Assembly: GCF_016887565.1 (NCBI RefSeq)
Contig: NZ_CP069396.1
Span: forward strand, 7,732,001-7,796,000
Direction of reading: 5' to 3'
DNA length: 64,000 nt
Source of the DNA: Archangium violaceum
GTDB lineage: Bacteria > Myxococcota > Myxococcia > Myxococcales > Myxococcaceae
Under the pieces are notes generated by a model. The model did no database searches and was not told the DNA's origin. It saw only the letters and a program-made list of their open reading frames with translations. This document shows, piece after piece, positions 28,272 through 36,727 of the stretch (the stretch's first letter is position 1; every line of letters begins with the position of its first letter). Both the position numbers and the translations under genes were made by a program.

Positions 28272-28357
28272 TGCAGTGGCTCCTGCGAAGCGCCGGTGGA
28301 GAGCTCCGTGACGGCCCGGCGGAGGAATGCAGCGACGTTCGGCGAAGAGGCCCTCCA

Positions 28358-28440
28358 CTTTCAACCACCAGTTAACGGCCCGTTCGCGCCTCGCCAGCTA
28401 GTCCGCGGAGGGCACGGGGCGTACTCCTTCCATCAAGCCT
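28358..28440 (+). promoter_or_regulatory. Conserved LysR-type upstream region, copy D
   Basis: Core tcaaccaccagttaa (28361-28375), then cggcccgttcgcgcctcgcc, agctagtccgcggagggcac and ggcgtactccttccatcaag. The most diverged copy, but the order core, cgcctc-like box, tagtc and gggcgtact is kept. It lies between the LysR gene (minus) and the cyclophilin-like gene (plus). Confidence 0.6.
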
Positions 28441-28461
28441 GCGTCTTCAAGGAGGAAGAAC

Positions 28462-28911
28462 ATGAAGCTCTTCGCCGCAACGCTCATCTCACTGCCGCTG
28501 CTCGGCGCAGCGCTCGCCCAGACCCACCCCAAGGGCGCGCCCGCTTACGAGGCAAAGACCATGAAGATTCGACTGACGATTGGAGAGGCGGTCCTGACGG
28601 CCACCCTGCGCGACAACGAGACCACGCGCGACTTCGTATCCCTGCTGCCACTGACCCTGACCCTCAAGGACTACGCGGCAACCGAGAAGATCAGCGACTT
28701 GCCGAGGAGGCTGTCCACGAAGGGCACGCCTCCAGGCACCGATGCCTCGGCCGGAGACATCACCTACTACGCCCCCTGGGGGAATCTGGCCCTGTTCTAC
28801 AGGGACTCCGGCCATGCGAGCGGGCTCGTCACGCTCGGGAAGATCGACGGTGGCGTCGAAGCCCTGAGGGAGCCCGGTCCGCTGAAGGCGAGGATCGAGC
28901 TCGTCAAGTAG
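28462..28911 (+). CDS. Exported cyclophilin-like-fold protein
   Basis: A 149-residue protein with a cleavable signal peptide (MKLFAATLISLPLLGAALAQ). The mature part matches the small cyclophilin-like fold family: MKIRLTIGEAVLTATLRDNE, TTRDFVSLLPLTLTLKDYAA, then ITYYAPWGNLALFYRD. These proteins often stand beside LysR genes and reductases; they lack peptidyl-prolyl isomerase active residues and have no assigned function. AGGAGG precedes the ATG. Upstream copy D links it to the same putative regulon. Confidence 0.85.
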   Translation: MKLFAATLISLPLLGAALAQTHPKGAPAYEAKTMKIRLTIGEAVLTATLRDNETTRDFVSLLPLTLTLKDYAATEKISDLPRRLSTKGTPPGTDASAGDITYYAPWGNLALFYRDSGHASGLVTLGKIDGGVEALREPGPLKARIELVK

Positions 28912-28994
28912 GTGAGCAGCACCACGCGCAAGTGCTCCTGGAGCTGGCGCACGGGCTGACGGGCCGGAGCCGTGAAGGCGCCGAGTTCGCCCAC
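28912..28994 (-). pseudogene. LysR helix-turn-helix scrap
   Basis: On the minus strand ELGAFTAPARQPVRQLQEHL continued by RVVLLT matches ELGVSTAAVSKSVRQLEEQL-RVVLLT of the LysR protein at 27366. It begins right at the stop codon of the cyclophilin-like gene, so a recombination joined the two. From 28995 to 29120 nothing is recognisable. Confidence 0.65.
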
Positions 28995-29120
28995 TCCGGA
29001 CGTCTACGAGGAGCCCGTGCCATCACCCAGGAGCCGGTCATGACTGCGTTGTCACAGCCCGAGGTGTCCCATCACGGACTCCAGGCACTGCCGCGGGCCA
29101 CCACGCCGACACTGCGGCCC

Positions 29121-30368
29121 CTACGCCACGGGCTTCCTTTTGAGACGGGACAGGTGCTCCTCGCCGCTCTCCACGAAGCGTCGTGCCAGCTCGGCCAGGC
29201 CCTCTGCGCCATGCTCCAGCAGGTACGCCAGCTCCGAGGGCAGCAGCACCTTGACGGTGACGAGCTTCACCTCCCCATACGGTGTGGAGAAGTGACTCGG
29301 CAGCGTGCGTGACTCCACGCCCAGCAGCACGGCCACCCTGCCCTCCTCGGTGACGAGGGACTTGGGCATACCCTTTCCGGACACCTCCATGGAGAAGAGG
29401 CCCGCCTTCACTCCCTCGCGCACCTGCTCGTGCTCCGCGACTTCATCCGCCACACGGTCCAACAGCAACAGAGGCCACCCCTTCGAGATGTCCTTCACGG
29501 CCGCGTCCACCTCCAGGGCGAGTTCCAAGCCGAAGCCCACAGAGGGCTCCAGGCGCTCGATGAAGGGGTCCGAGAGTCCGTGCGTGACCAGCAGCGTACG
29601 CCCCGCCCCGCGACGGATGACGCTCCAGAGCTGCCGCTGGCCCGGCCACGCACCGCTCATGGCGATGGGCATGAAGACCTCTTTGTCCAGCGACCCCAGG
29701 GTGCGCCAGGCCGTCTCACGAGCGGTGTCCGCGGCCTCGAACAGCTCACGGCGCTTCCGGTGCCGCTCGAGTTCCTCCGGAGTGTTGACAGCCGGGCCTG
29801 TGACCTCCGTGAACCGAATGCCCGTAGCGCCCACGCGCTCCAGGGCCTGCTTGACGTCCTCGGAGACAATGAGATCTCCCTCATAGCCCCGGGTGCGAAA
29901 CACCTGGGCGTCCCCCACCTTCGTGGGATCGATTCGCATGGCATACACAACCCGGTAGGTTCCCGTCATCTCCGGGCGCCCGTCTTCCGGCTTCCAATAC
30001 TGCACCTCGCCGGACTTCTCATCGTCGATGCATTTCACGAGGTGCGTACAAACCAGGATGTAGAACGGCTCGGCGTGCGCTTCGACATCCACTGGGATGA
30101 GCTGCATGTCACCAGGAGCCATCGCGGCGAAGATGGATGCGACTCTGGCGCTGACGACAGGGACCCCAAGGCCCGCCTCGGTGAAATCCAGCACCGTCCC
30201 CTCTCCTCCACGGAGGGGAATTCTGAGTCGCCCGTCTATAGGGAGCGGCGTCCCCTTTCTGAACAGCCAATCGTCCAGATTCCGGCCCTGAGCATCCATG
30301 GGGGTGCCCAAGTCCCAGCGTCCGGGAATGTAGACATCATCATTGAGTCTGAAGTACCGCTTCAACAT
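29121..30368 (-). CDS. Imm11-SUFU immunity-type protein
   Basis: A 415-residue two-domain cytoplasmic protein. Residues 1-190 match the Imm11 (DUF1629) family common in myxobacteria: MLKRYFRLNDDVYIPGRWDL, VSARVASIFAAMAPGDMQLI, and the DLIVSEDVKQALERVGATGI segment. Residues about 205-400 match the bacterial suppressor-of-fused (SUFU) fold (SGAWPGQRQLWSVIRRGAGR, HFSTPYGEVKLVTVKVLL). Both folds occur as immunity proteins of polymorphic toxins. It starts 11 bases after the AHH-nuclease stop, in one operon, and so is the probable antidote. Confidence 0.8.
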   Translation of the reverse strand: MLKRYFRLNDDVYIPGRWDLGTPMDAQGRNLDDWLFRKGTPLPIDGRLRIPLRGGEGTVLDFTEAGLGVPVVSARVASIFAAMAPGDMQLIPVDVEAHAEPFYILVCTHLVKCIDDEKSGEVQYWKPEDGRPEMTGTYRVVYAMRIDPTKVGDAQVFRTRGYEGDLIVSEDVKQALERVGATGIRFTEVTGPAVNTPEELERHRKRRELFEAADTARETAWRTLGSLDKEVFMPIAMSGAWPGQRQLWSVIRRGAGRTLLVTHGLSDPFIERLEPSVGFGLELALEVDAAVKDISKGWPLLLLDRVADEVAEHEQVREGVKAGLFSMEVSGKGMPKSLVTEEGRVAVLLGVESRTLPSHFSTPYGEVKLVTVKVLLPSELAYLLEHGAEGLAELARRFVESGEEHLSRLKRKPVA

Positions 30369-30379
30369 AGCGCCAGTCC

Positions 30380-31744
30380 TCAACGCGCAGCGCCTTGGGT
30401 GAGAAGCTTGTAGATCATGGAGTCCTTGTCGGTGAGTTCCCGCGCCAACCTTCGGAGTTGATCGACGAGCGCAACCCGACATTGCTGGGTGTTCTGGCAG
30501 CTTGCCGTCGCTCGTTCCAGTCGCCTGTAGACCTCCTCGTGATACGCCTGAGGGTGAGGCCCCGTGTGTCCGGGAAGTTGGACCTTGTTGGCCGGGTCCT
30601 CCATCGACATGCCTGCCTTGTCGAAGATCTGCTTGAACCGCTGCGTCCAGGGCCCGCCGCGCAAGGTGGACTTCTCGTTCTCGACGGTGGCGATGTGGTG
30701 CACCTCCGGCTTTTTTTTCGGCGGGTCCGCGCGAGCGGGAGAGCCCCTCGCAGCCATGCTCAAGACGTTGGCGGGCAGAGCGACACTGAAGGTGCCCTCG
30801 GCCACGGCGACCTTCACCTTGTCCGCTTCCTGCACTGCCGTGAGCACGTCTCGGATGCCGGCATGGGACTCGAGCGCTCCGGCGGCTTTCGCGAAGCCCG
30901 GCAGCTTCGGGGCCTTGGACACCAGCGCCGCCGTCTCCCCCACCGCCGCCGTTCCCAGCAGCAGGAGAATCCGCACGCTGTTGGGCCCGATGACCTTGCC
31001 GAAGCGCTCTCCCGCCTCGCGCAGCTCCGCGAATGTGCCGGCCTCCGCCGCTTCTTCCCAGAGCTTGAACCAGGCCCGCACCAGGTCGAAGAGCTCCCAG
31101 CCCAGGTAGCCCCACATGAGCAGGGCGAGTGCAGCGGCCACGCCTTTAGAGACGGGCTCGGGTGCCGCGACCAAGGCGAGGTATCCGATGATGGTGACGC
31201 TGAGCGTCGTCCACAGCTGCGTCGTGGAGAACATGGAGCGCAGCTCCGTGTCCCGGGCCTCCAGCGCCGCATTCACGGAGAGCGCCAGGGCCAGGTCGCG
31301 CTTGTCCTCGCCGTCCAAGCCCGGCCCATCCTTGAACAACCCGAGGCAGTCGCCCGGAGTGCCTTGCCGCTCGCAGAAGCGCCCGTAGGACCGCGCCAGG
31401 GGCGTGCGCCACTCCTCGCCCGTGAGTGGAACGGAGGCCAGCGCCAGCTTCCGGTGGAGGTAGAGCGGGAAGTGGGAGCCGGCCACCCTCAGCGGCATGT
31501 TCAGCACCAGGGTGGTGAGGGCTTCGTTGAGCTCGAAGTCACTCACCTGCACTGCCCCGAATCGGGTGGGCAGGGAGAGGCGAACCACCTCGCCCTCTAC
31601 CTCCGCTTCAGCCATGACAGGCCGCACGTGAGGCACGCCCGTGACGCACGCGGCGTGCAGCAAGAGGACGATGAGGGCCCAAGCGCCCAGCCAGGGGCGC
31701 TGCCGCGTGCCTGCCGGACACGGACCAACAAGACGGGTGGACAC
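30380..31744 (-). CDS. AHH-domain nuclease toxin, lipoprotein with membrane helices
   Basis: A 454-residue protein. GTG 31744 is chosen because GGAGGTGCGGC precedes it; upstream codons to 31885 run into the tRNA terminator. Residues 1-33 form a long lipoprotein signal ending LLLHAAC. Two hydrophobic helices lie at about 185-240 (TIIGYLALVAAPEPVS, AALALLMWGYLGWEL). The C-terminal domain (about 347-415) is of the AHH HNH/Endo VII type: EVHHIATVENE, then NKVQLPGHTGPHPQAYHEEV. Such domains cut nucleic acid in competitors or in prey. The Imm11-SUFU gene follows at once. A copy of this gene's 5' end lies at 25113. Confidence 0.82.
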   Translation of the reverse strand: MSTRLVGPCPAGTRQRPWLGAWALIVLLLHAACVTGVPHVRPVMAEAEVEGEVVRLSLPTRFGAVQVSDFELNEALTTLVLNMPLRVAGSHFPLYLHRKLALASVPLTGEEWRTPLARSYGRFCERQGTPGDCLGLFKDGPGLDGEDKRDLALALSVNAALEARDTELRSMFSTTQLWTTLSVTIIGYLALVAAPEPVSKGVAAALALLMWGYLGWELFDLVRAWFKLWEEAAEAGTFAELREAGERFGKVIGPNSVRILLLLGTAAVGETAALVSKAPKLPGFAKAAGALESHAGIRDVLTAVQEADKVKVAVAEGTFSVALPANVLSMAARGSPARADPPKKKPEVHHIATVENEKSTLRGGPWTQRFKQIFDKAGMSMEDPANKVQLPGHTGPHPQAYHEEVYRRLERATASCQNTQQCRVALVDQLRRLARELTDKDSMIYKLLTQGAAR

Positions 31745-31768
31745 GCCGCACCTCCGAATCCGAGGACT
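31703..31768 (+). repeat. Partner of the repeat at 25113-25178
   Basis: Covers the ribosome binding site, GTG start and first dozen codons of the AHH-nuclease gene (coding strand minus). The sister stretch lies just behind the LysR gene ending at 25105. Confidence 0.65.
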
Positions 31769-31830
31769 GGCCCCAGGATGACAGAGGGGCTCGATGGGCA
31801 CGGGAGGAGGCGGGAGACGCCGGAGCCAGA

Positions 31831-31867
31831 AAAGAAAAAGGGCCGCCAGACTCGCGTCTGGCGACCC
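31831..31867 (-). terminator. Intrinsic terminator of the tRNA-Thr gene
   Basis: On the minus strand GGGTCGCCAGAC, GCGA, GTCTGGCGGCCC form a 12-bp stem (one G-T pair) followed by TTTTTCTTTTC. It begins 7 bases after the encoded CCA end of the tRNA. Confidence 0.88.
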
Positions 31868-31873
31868 TCTTTT

Positions 31874-31949
<76 letters not shown>

Positions 31950-32203
31950 ACAAGGACGACGCTTTTTGGCGTCACCGATGTGGGCGCGCGAAGTAACACG
32001 CCCCTCCAACCACGGCAAGCACTTCTTTCATTCCACCCCACTTCCGACCCCACCCGCCTTCCGACTGGCCCCACCCGACCCCGTCCACGGCCAGCCAGAG
32101 ACCAGGCGAGCAAACAGGCGGAGACCCCCCGTGAATGACACGCCGCGTTGGCTAACTACTTGAAAAAACTAAAACTTTGCTCCCCAATAAGTCCGTCCAG
32201 CGA

Positions 32204-32232
32204 TTGACCCATGCTGGCTGCTATGCACATAA
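32204..32232 (+). promoter_or_regulatory. Predicted sigma-70-type promoter of the dehydrogenase
   Basis: TTGACC (32204-32209), 17 bases, ACATAA (32227-32232), about 50 bases before the start codon at 32282. It lies in the 332-base gap 31950-32281, which otherwise contains the presumed tRNA promoter (minus strand, not resolved), an AT-rich run at 32157-32180 and no credible gene. Confidence 0.55.
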
Positions 32233-32281
32233 GGGCCCCGCCTCTACCCAATCGCCTCAACCCCAAGGAGCGATTTTTCAC

Positions 32282-33832
32282 ATGGCAAGCGAAGAGAACT
32301 TCATGCGCGCCCCGGCCCCGACGCCGAAGCGCACCGTCTACACGGAAGCGATGGAAATCTTCCATCGCGCCGCGGACCTCATCGGTCTGGACAAGCGCGT
32401 GCGCCTCGAGCTCGAGGAGCCGGACTACGAGCACATCTTCTATGTCACCGCGAAGCTGAAGGATCGCCTGGTGCCGCTCGCCCCCGAGCAGGCCCGGGAC
32501 TTCTCGGACCTCCAGGTCACCCAGGTCCGCAACCCCGAGGGCCTGGAGCGTCTGGCCGACGGGAAGATCATCCTCAACGGCCGCGCCCTGCTCGGCTCGG
32601 ACGTCTCCATCCGCCGTGGTCACCTGCGCCTTCCCGACGGCCATGTGTACCAGCTCGTTCCCGGCGAGTCGCAGCGCTTCAAGGCCTACCGCGTCCAGCA
32701 CAACCAGGCCCGCGGCCCCTACAAGGGCGGCATCCGCTATCACCGCGAGGTCTCCCTGGACCTCTTCAAGGCGCTCGCCGCGGAGATGACCTGGAAGACC
32801 GCCATCTCCGAGGTCCCCTTCGGCGGTGGCAAGGGTGGCATCCAGATCGACCCCCGCTCCTACGGCAAGGAGGAGCTGGAGAACATCACCCTGCGCTTCA
32901 TGTACAAGCTCAAGGGACTGATCGGCCCCAACATCGACATCCCCGCACCCGACGTGGGGACGAACGGGGACATCATGGCCCTCATGTACCGCCAGTACTC
33001 GGACGGCGAGCGCGAGCGGCACAACCTGCGCGGCATCGTCACCGGCAAGGACGTGCGCATCGGCGGCTCCGAGGGCCGTGCGGCCGCCACCGGCCAGGGC
33101 GTGGCCTTCTGCATCGAGGACTACTACGCCGAGAAGGGTGAGACCCTCAAGGGCAAGAGCTTCATCCTCCAGGGCTTCGGCAACGTGGGCAGCCACGGCG
33201 CCGCCATCCTCCAGCGCATGGGCGCCCGCCTGCTCGCGGTCAACGACGCCGACGGCACCATCTACAACGGTGACGGCATCGACGTGCCCGCACTGCTCGC
33301 CTACGTCAATGACCCGAAGAACCTGCGCCGCAGCGTGCTCGGGTTCCCCGGCGCCCAGAAGATCGACAAGAAGGACTTCTGGGAGGTCCAGGCCGACATC
33401 TGCTTCCCGGCCGCCCTCGGTGGCGAAATCACCGCCGACGTGGCCGAGCGCCTCAAGGTGAAGCTGGTGGCCGAGGGCGCCAACGGCCCCACCACCCCCG
33501 AGGCCGACCGCGTCCTGCAGAAGCGCGGCATCGACATGATCCCCGACATCATCGCCAACGCCGGTGGCGTGACGGTGAGCTACTACGAGTGGATCCAGAA
33601 CAAGCGCATGGAGCGCTGGAGCGAGGGCGAGGTCAACCAGCGCCTCGAGCACGCGATGAAGCGCAACTACCGCATCATCCGCGACATCTCCCGCAACCAG
33701 TCGCGCCGCACCGACTCGCACGACAGCCGTCCGTTCTGCATCGGCAAGGAAGTGGATCCGCGCTGCGCCGCGATGATCCTCGCCCTCAAGCGCATCGAGG
33801 CCCACTACCTCCTCGAGGGCTTCTCGCAGTAA
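32282..33832 (+). CDS. Glu/Leu/Phe/Val-type amino-acid dehydrogenase
   Basis: A 516-residue enzyme of the glutamate dehydrogenase superfamily. The dimerisation/substrate domain shows HNQARGPYKGGIRYH and the catalytic-lysine segment VPFGGGKGGI; then PAPDVGTNGDIMALM and the NAD-binding GFGNVGSHGAAIL. It interconverts an amino acid (most likely glutamate) and its 2-oxo acid with NAD(P). It is longer than a standard GDH by about 90 residues, mostly at the N-terminus (MASEENFMRAPAPTPKRTVY on). AAGGAG precedes the ATG by about 12 bases. Flanked by a promoter and a strong terminator, so single-gene transcription. Confidence 0.9.
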   Translation: MASEENFMRAPAPTPKRTVYTEAMEIFHRAADLIGLDKRVRLELEEPDYEHIFYVTAKLKDRLVPLAPEQARDFSDLQVTQVRNPEGLERLADGKIILNGRALLGSDVSIRRGHLRLPDGHVYQLVPGESQRFKAYRVQHNQARGPYKGGIRYHREVSLDLFKALAAEMTWKTAISEVPFGGGKGGIQIDPRSYGKEELENITLRFMYKLKGLIGPNIDIPAPDVGTNGDIMALMYRQYSDGERERHNLRGIVTGKDVRIGGSEGRAAATGQGVAFCIEDYYAEKGETLKGKSFILQGFGNVGSHGAAILQRMGARLLAVNDADGTIYNGDGIDVPALLAYVNDPKNLRRSVLGFPGAQKIDKKDFWEVQADICFPAALGGEITADVAERLKVKLVAEGANGPTTPEADRVLQKRGIDMIPDIIANAGGVTVSYYEWIQNKRMERWSEGEVNQRLEHAMKRNYRIIRDISRNQSRRTDSHDSRPFCIGKEVDPRCAAMILALKRIEAHYLLEGFSQ

Positions 33833-33857
33833 CTCCCGGGTAGCTCCGGAAGCACGA

Positions 33858-33897
33858 AGGGCACGGCTGCTCCTGGCGGCCGTGCCCTCTCTCTTTT
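33858..33897 (+). terminator. Intrinsic terminator after the dehydrogenase
   Basis: Arms agggcacggc and gccgtgccct (10 bp, exact) around an 11-base loop, followed by ctctctttt. It begins 26 bases after the stop. Confidence 0.88.
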
Positions 33898-33920
33898 CGC
33901 ACCGCCCTCCCCCACAGGCC

Positions 33921-34283
33921 TCAGTGCATGACGCGCTCGCGCGCCACCAGCAGCAGCGGTGCGTCCTCCTGCACCTCGTACGCGACGATCCGCAGCCCCA
34001 CGCCCCGCGTGTTGCCCTCGCGCCCGTCCTTGCGCCCGTACGCCAGCGCCACCTGGTAGCGCACCTCGCACAGGCACGTCATCTCCGTGCCGTCCTCGCC
34101 CGCGAACGTCACCTTCACCCGCTCGCCCAGCGACAGCTGCTCCCGCGTCTCCACGAACATGCCCTGGGCGCTGATGTTGCGTCCGATGCCTCGGCTCAAC
34201 CCCCCCTCCGTGGAGAGGTAGATGGTGAAGACCTTGTCGAACCGCAGGTGCGTGCGTCGCTCTCGGACCTGTACTTCCGCCAA
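33921..34283 (-). CDS. PilZ-domain protein
   Basis: A 120-residue single-domain PilZ protein. The c-di-GMP-binding arginines are in RERRTHLRF (RxxxR) and the second motif is NISAQGMFVE ([D/N]xSxxG), so binding should be intact. It has no output domain and so acts through a partner; in myxobacteria PilZ proteins affect motility and exopolysaccharide. It lies alone, convergent with the dehydrogenase across the terminator. Confidence 0.88.
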   Translation of the reverse strand: MAEVQVRERRTHLRFDKVFTIYLSTEGGLSRGIGRNISAQGMFVETREQLSLGERVKVTFAGEDGTEMTCLCEVRYQVALAYGRKDGREGNTRGVGLRIVAYEVQEDAPLLLVARERVMH

Positions 34284-34463
34284 AGGGTGCCTCCGGGTAG
34301 GTGGACGGTGACGCAGAAACTACATGGTGCGGACATGTAGTCAAACTATCCACCAACCCATACCGGCACGTACCACTACGTACCCGCATCCGAAGTGCCC
34401 GGACACGTGACGGGGTGGCACCATCGGCCCCGCCCTTACCCCTCAATCAGGAGCATCCCCCGC

Positions 34464-35126
34464 GTGAGAAGACTCTTCCTGGCCGCCCTCCTCCTCGTGC
34501 CCACGCTCGCCCTGGCGGACGTGGATGCGCGCTTCGCCCGCCTGAGAGATCAGGCCGAGCCCCTGGGCAGCCTCACGTCCTTCCTGGAGAAGTACATCGG
34601 CGAGTGCGCCAGCATGTTCTCCGGCCCCAACTGCCGGGCCAGCTCCGAGGAGTTTCGCGGAAAGTACGAAGGCAAGAAGCTCTACATGATCATCGGAGAG
34701 GATGCGGCGACCATGCTCAGCCCGGGGCCGTACCAGCCCGGCTCGGGCAACTACACCATCCAGGTCGTCCCGTACTTCCCCGGGGGCTCCTACGCCCTCA
34801 CCCAGGGCCAGCCCACGCAGACGGACGCGGACGGCAACCCGCTGCTCCCGCTCATCCGCATCACCGGCACCACCCCCGAGGGGTGGACGGCCATGGACTT
34901 CATGCGCCTCTTCTCCTCGCGCCAGGTGCGCGCCCAGCTCATCTTCACGCCCCAGGGGGTGTGGAGCCTGCCGCGCAAGCGGGGCGTGGGGAAGACGACC
35001 GGTGTGGCCGCCCGCATGGAGGCCATCCTCCTCACGCACGCGCGCACCGGCGAGACGCTCGGCCTGTGGTTCGCCGAGGAGCCGCCCGCCGCCGGGGGCG
35101 CGAAGAAGGCCCCCAAGAAGAAGTAG
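34464..35126 (+). CDS. Secreted hypothetical protein
   Basis: A 220-residue protein from GTG 34464 (AGGAG 12 bases upstream); a frame from ATG 34395 adds a non-signal stretch and is rejected. Residues 1-20 are a signal peptide (VRRLFLAALLLVPTLALAD). Two cysteines (in KYIGECASMFSGPNCRAS) may pair. The mature part is beta-rich, ending in a Lys-rich tail (AKKAPKKK). Similar proteins seem confined to myxobacteria as I recall; function unknown. It converges on the HtrA gene with only 9 bases between. Confidence 0.75.
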   Translation: MRRLFLAALLLVPTLALADVDARFARLRDQAEPLGSLTSFLEKYIGECASMFSGPNCRASSEEFRGKYEGKKLYMIIGEDAATMLSPGPYQPGSGNYTIQVVPYFPGGSYALTQGQPTQTDADGNPLLPLIRITGTTPEGWTAMDFMRLFSSRQVRAQLIFTPQGVWSLPRKRGVGKTTGVAARMEAILLTHARTGETLGLWFAEEPPAAGGAKKAPKKK

Positions 35127-35135
35127 CCAGGGGGC

Positions 35136-36596
35136 TCAGGGCTCCAGCACGACGTACTGCTGCACGTCCCCACGCTGCACCCGCAGGAGCACCGTCGAGC
35201 CCGCGCCCTTCTCCAGCGCGCCCTTCACCGCCGCGATGTCCTTCACCTTGCGGCGGTTGACCTCGGTCACCACGTCCCGGGTCCGCAGCCCCGCGCGCGC
35301 CGCCGGGCTGCGGGGCGTCACTCCCGACACCAGCACCCCCTCGTAGGGCTCCAGCCCCATGGGCGCCGCCACTTCGGGGGAGAGATCCCTCAAGAGGAGG
35401 CCGAGCTCGCCCAGGTTGCCCGGGCTGGCCATCGCCGCCAGCACCTCCTGCGCGGGGCGGGCGGCCAGCTTCAGCGTCACCTCCTGCTGGGCACCTCCGC
35501 GCACCAGCGTCAGCTTCGCCTCCGTGCCCGGCGCCAGCATGGCCACCTTGCGCAGCAACTGCTGGTACGAGTCCACCTGCCTGCCGTTCACCGCCACCAC
35601 CTGGTCCCCCACCCGCAGCCCCGCCTGCGCCGCCGGGCTGCTGGGGTACACCTCCTTCACCACCGCGGCGCGCTGTTGCGGCGTGCCCACCTGGGACCGC
35701 TCGTCGATCACCACGCCCATCCAGCCCCTCTGCAGCTGGCCGTTCTTGCGCAGGTTGGGCAGCAGATCCTTCACCATGTTGATGGGCACCGCGAAGCCGA
35801 TGCCCTGCCCCTGGCTGATGATGGCCGTGTTCACGCCCACCACCTCGCCCCTCATGTTGAAGAGCGGCCCGCCCGAGTTGCCCGGGTTGATGAGCGCGTC
35901 CGTCTGGATGAAGTCGTCGAACGGCCCCACGCCGATCACCCGCTCCTTGGCGGAGATCATCCCGTGCGACACCGAGTGATCCAGCTCGAACGGGCTGCCA
36001 ATGGCCACCACCCAGTCGCCCACCTCCAGCCGGTCCGAGTCTCCCAGGTACACCGCCGGCAGGCCCGTCAGCCCCTGTCCCATCAGCCGCAGCAGCGCCA
36101 CGTCCGTGGAGGAGTCCCGGCCCACCACCTCGGCGGGGAACTCGCGCCCGTCCGCCAGGCGCACGACGATCTCCTCCGCCACCGAGTCCCCACGCGCCAC
36201 CACGTGGTTGTTCGTCACCACCAGCCCGTCCGGCGTGAGGAGGAAGCCCGAGCCCGTGTTGCTCATACGCGCCAGGCCCCGCAGGGGATCCTGCGTCGTC
36301 CCCTCGGCCTTGATGTTCACCACCCCCGCCTCCACCGCCCGGATCAGCGGCGCCAGCGAGGTGGGCGGCACGAAGCCCGGCAGCATCGGCTCCTTGGAGA
36401 CCCACTCGCGCCACAGCCCCATCGGGCCACTGCGCACACGGGTGGAGTCCTCCACCCAGGCGGCGTGCTCCCGTGCACGTGCCTCGAGCCAGGGAGCGAG
36501 TGGCCCCCGTTGCTGCGCGCCCGCCCGGAGAGCGGGCATCAGCGCCAGCAGCGCGAAGAGGAGGAGGAAGGGAAGAGAACGGCGGATGGGGGGCAT
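35136..36596 (-). CDS. HtrA/DegP-type periplasmic serine protease, two PDZ domains
   Basis: A 486-residue protease. After a signal peptide (SLPFLLLFALLALMPALRAGA) comes a trypsin-like domain with the triad His in VVTNNHVVA, Asp in DSSTDVALLRL and Ser in NPGNSGGPLFN. Two PDZ domains follow, each with a RVGDQVVAVNGRQV- or RTRDVVTEVNRRKV-type core. It degrades or refolds damaged envelope proteins. ATG 36596 is used; a GTG at 36617 is possible, with GGAGG almost touching it. GrpE lies upstream on the same strand with a hairpin repeat between. Confidence 0.92.
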   Translation of the reverse strand: MPPIRRSLPFLLLFALLALMPALRAGAQQRGPLAPWLEARAREHAAWVEDSTRVRSGPMGLWREWVSKEPMLPGFVPPTSLAPLIRAVEAGVVNIKAEGTTQDPLRGLARMSNTGSGFLLTPDGLVVTNNHVVARGDSVAEEIVVRLADGREFPAEVVGRDSSTDVALLRLMGQGLTGLPAVYLGDSDRLEVGDWVVAIGSPFELDHSVSHGMISAKERVIGVGPFDDFIQTDALINPGNSGGPLFNMRGEVVGVNTAIISQGQGIGFAVPINMVKDLLPNLRKNGQLQRGWMGVVIDERSQVGTPQQRAAVVKEVYPSSPAAQAGLRVGDQVVAVNGRQVDSYQQLLRKVAMLAPGTEAKLTLVRGGAQQEVTLKLAARPAQEVLAAMASPGNLGELGLLLRDLSPEVAAPMGLEPYEGVLVSGVTPRSPAARAGLRTRDVVTEVNRRKVKDIAAVKGALEKGAGSTVLLRVQRGDVQQYVVLEP

Positions 36597-36682
36597 GGCG
36601 AAGGGTCGAACAGCCACTCCCTCCGCCTATTTCCCGGAGTGTCCGGGTTCCCGTTCACGGTGTGGAGGGGCGAGGGAAACAG

Positions 36683-36717
36683 ACCCTCACCCTAGCCCTC
36701 TCCCAGAGGGAGAGGGA
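36683..36717. repeat. REP-like hairpin repeat, copy 1
   Basis: accctcaccctagccctctc followed by ccagagggagaggga: the ccctctccc/gggagaggg arms make a 9-bp hairpin. Same element as at 44846, 44912 and 49762. It lies between GrpE and HtrA. Confidence 0.75.
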
Positions 36718-36727
36718 ACAAACACGG

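Noticed and set aside
29121-31115. A 664-codon minus-strand frame reading through Imm11-SUFU into the nuclease gene
   Set aside because: Its first 250 residues are an out-of-frame reading of the nuclease gene; the real immunity gene starts at ATG 30368 after the nuclease stop.
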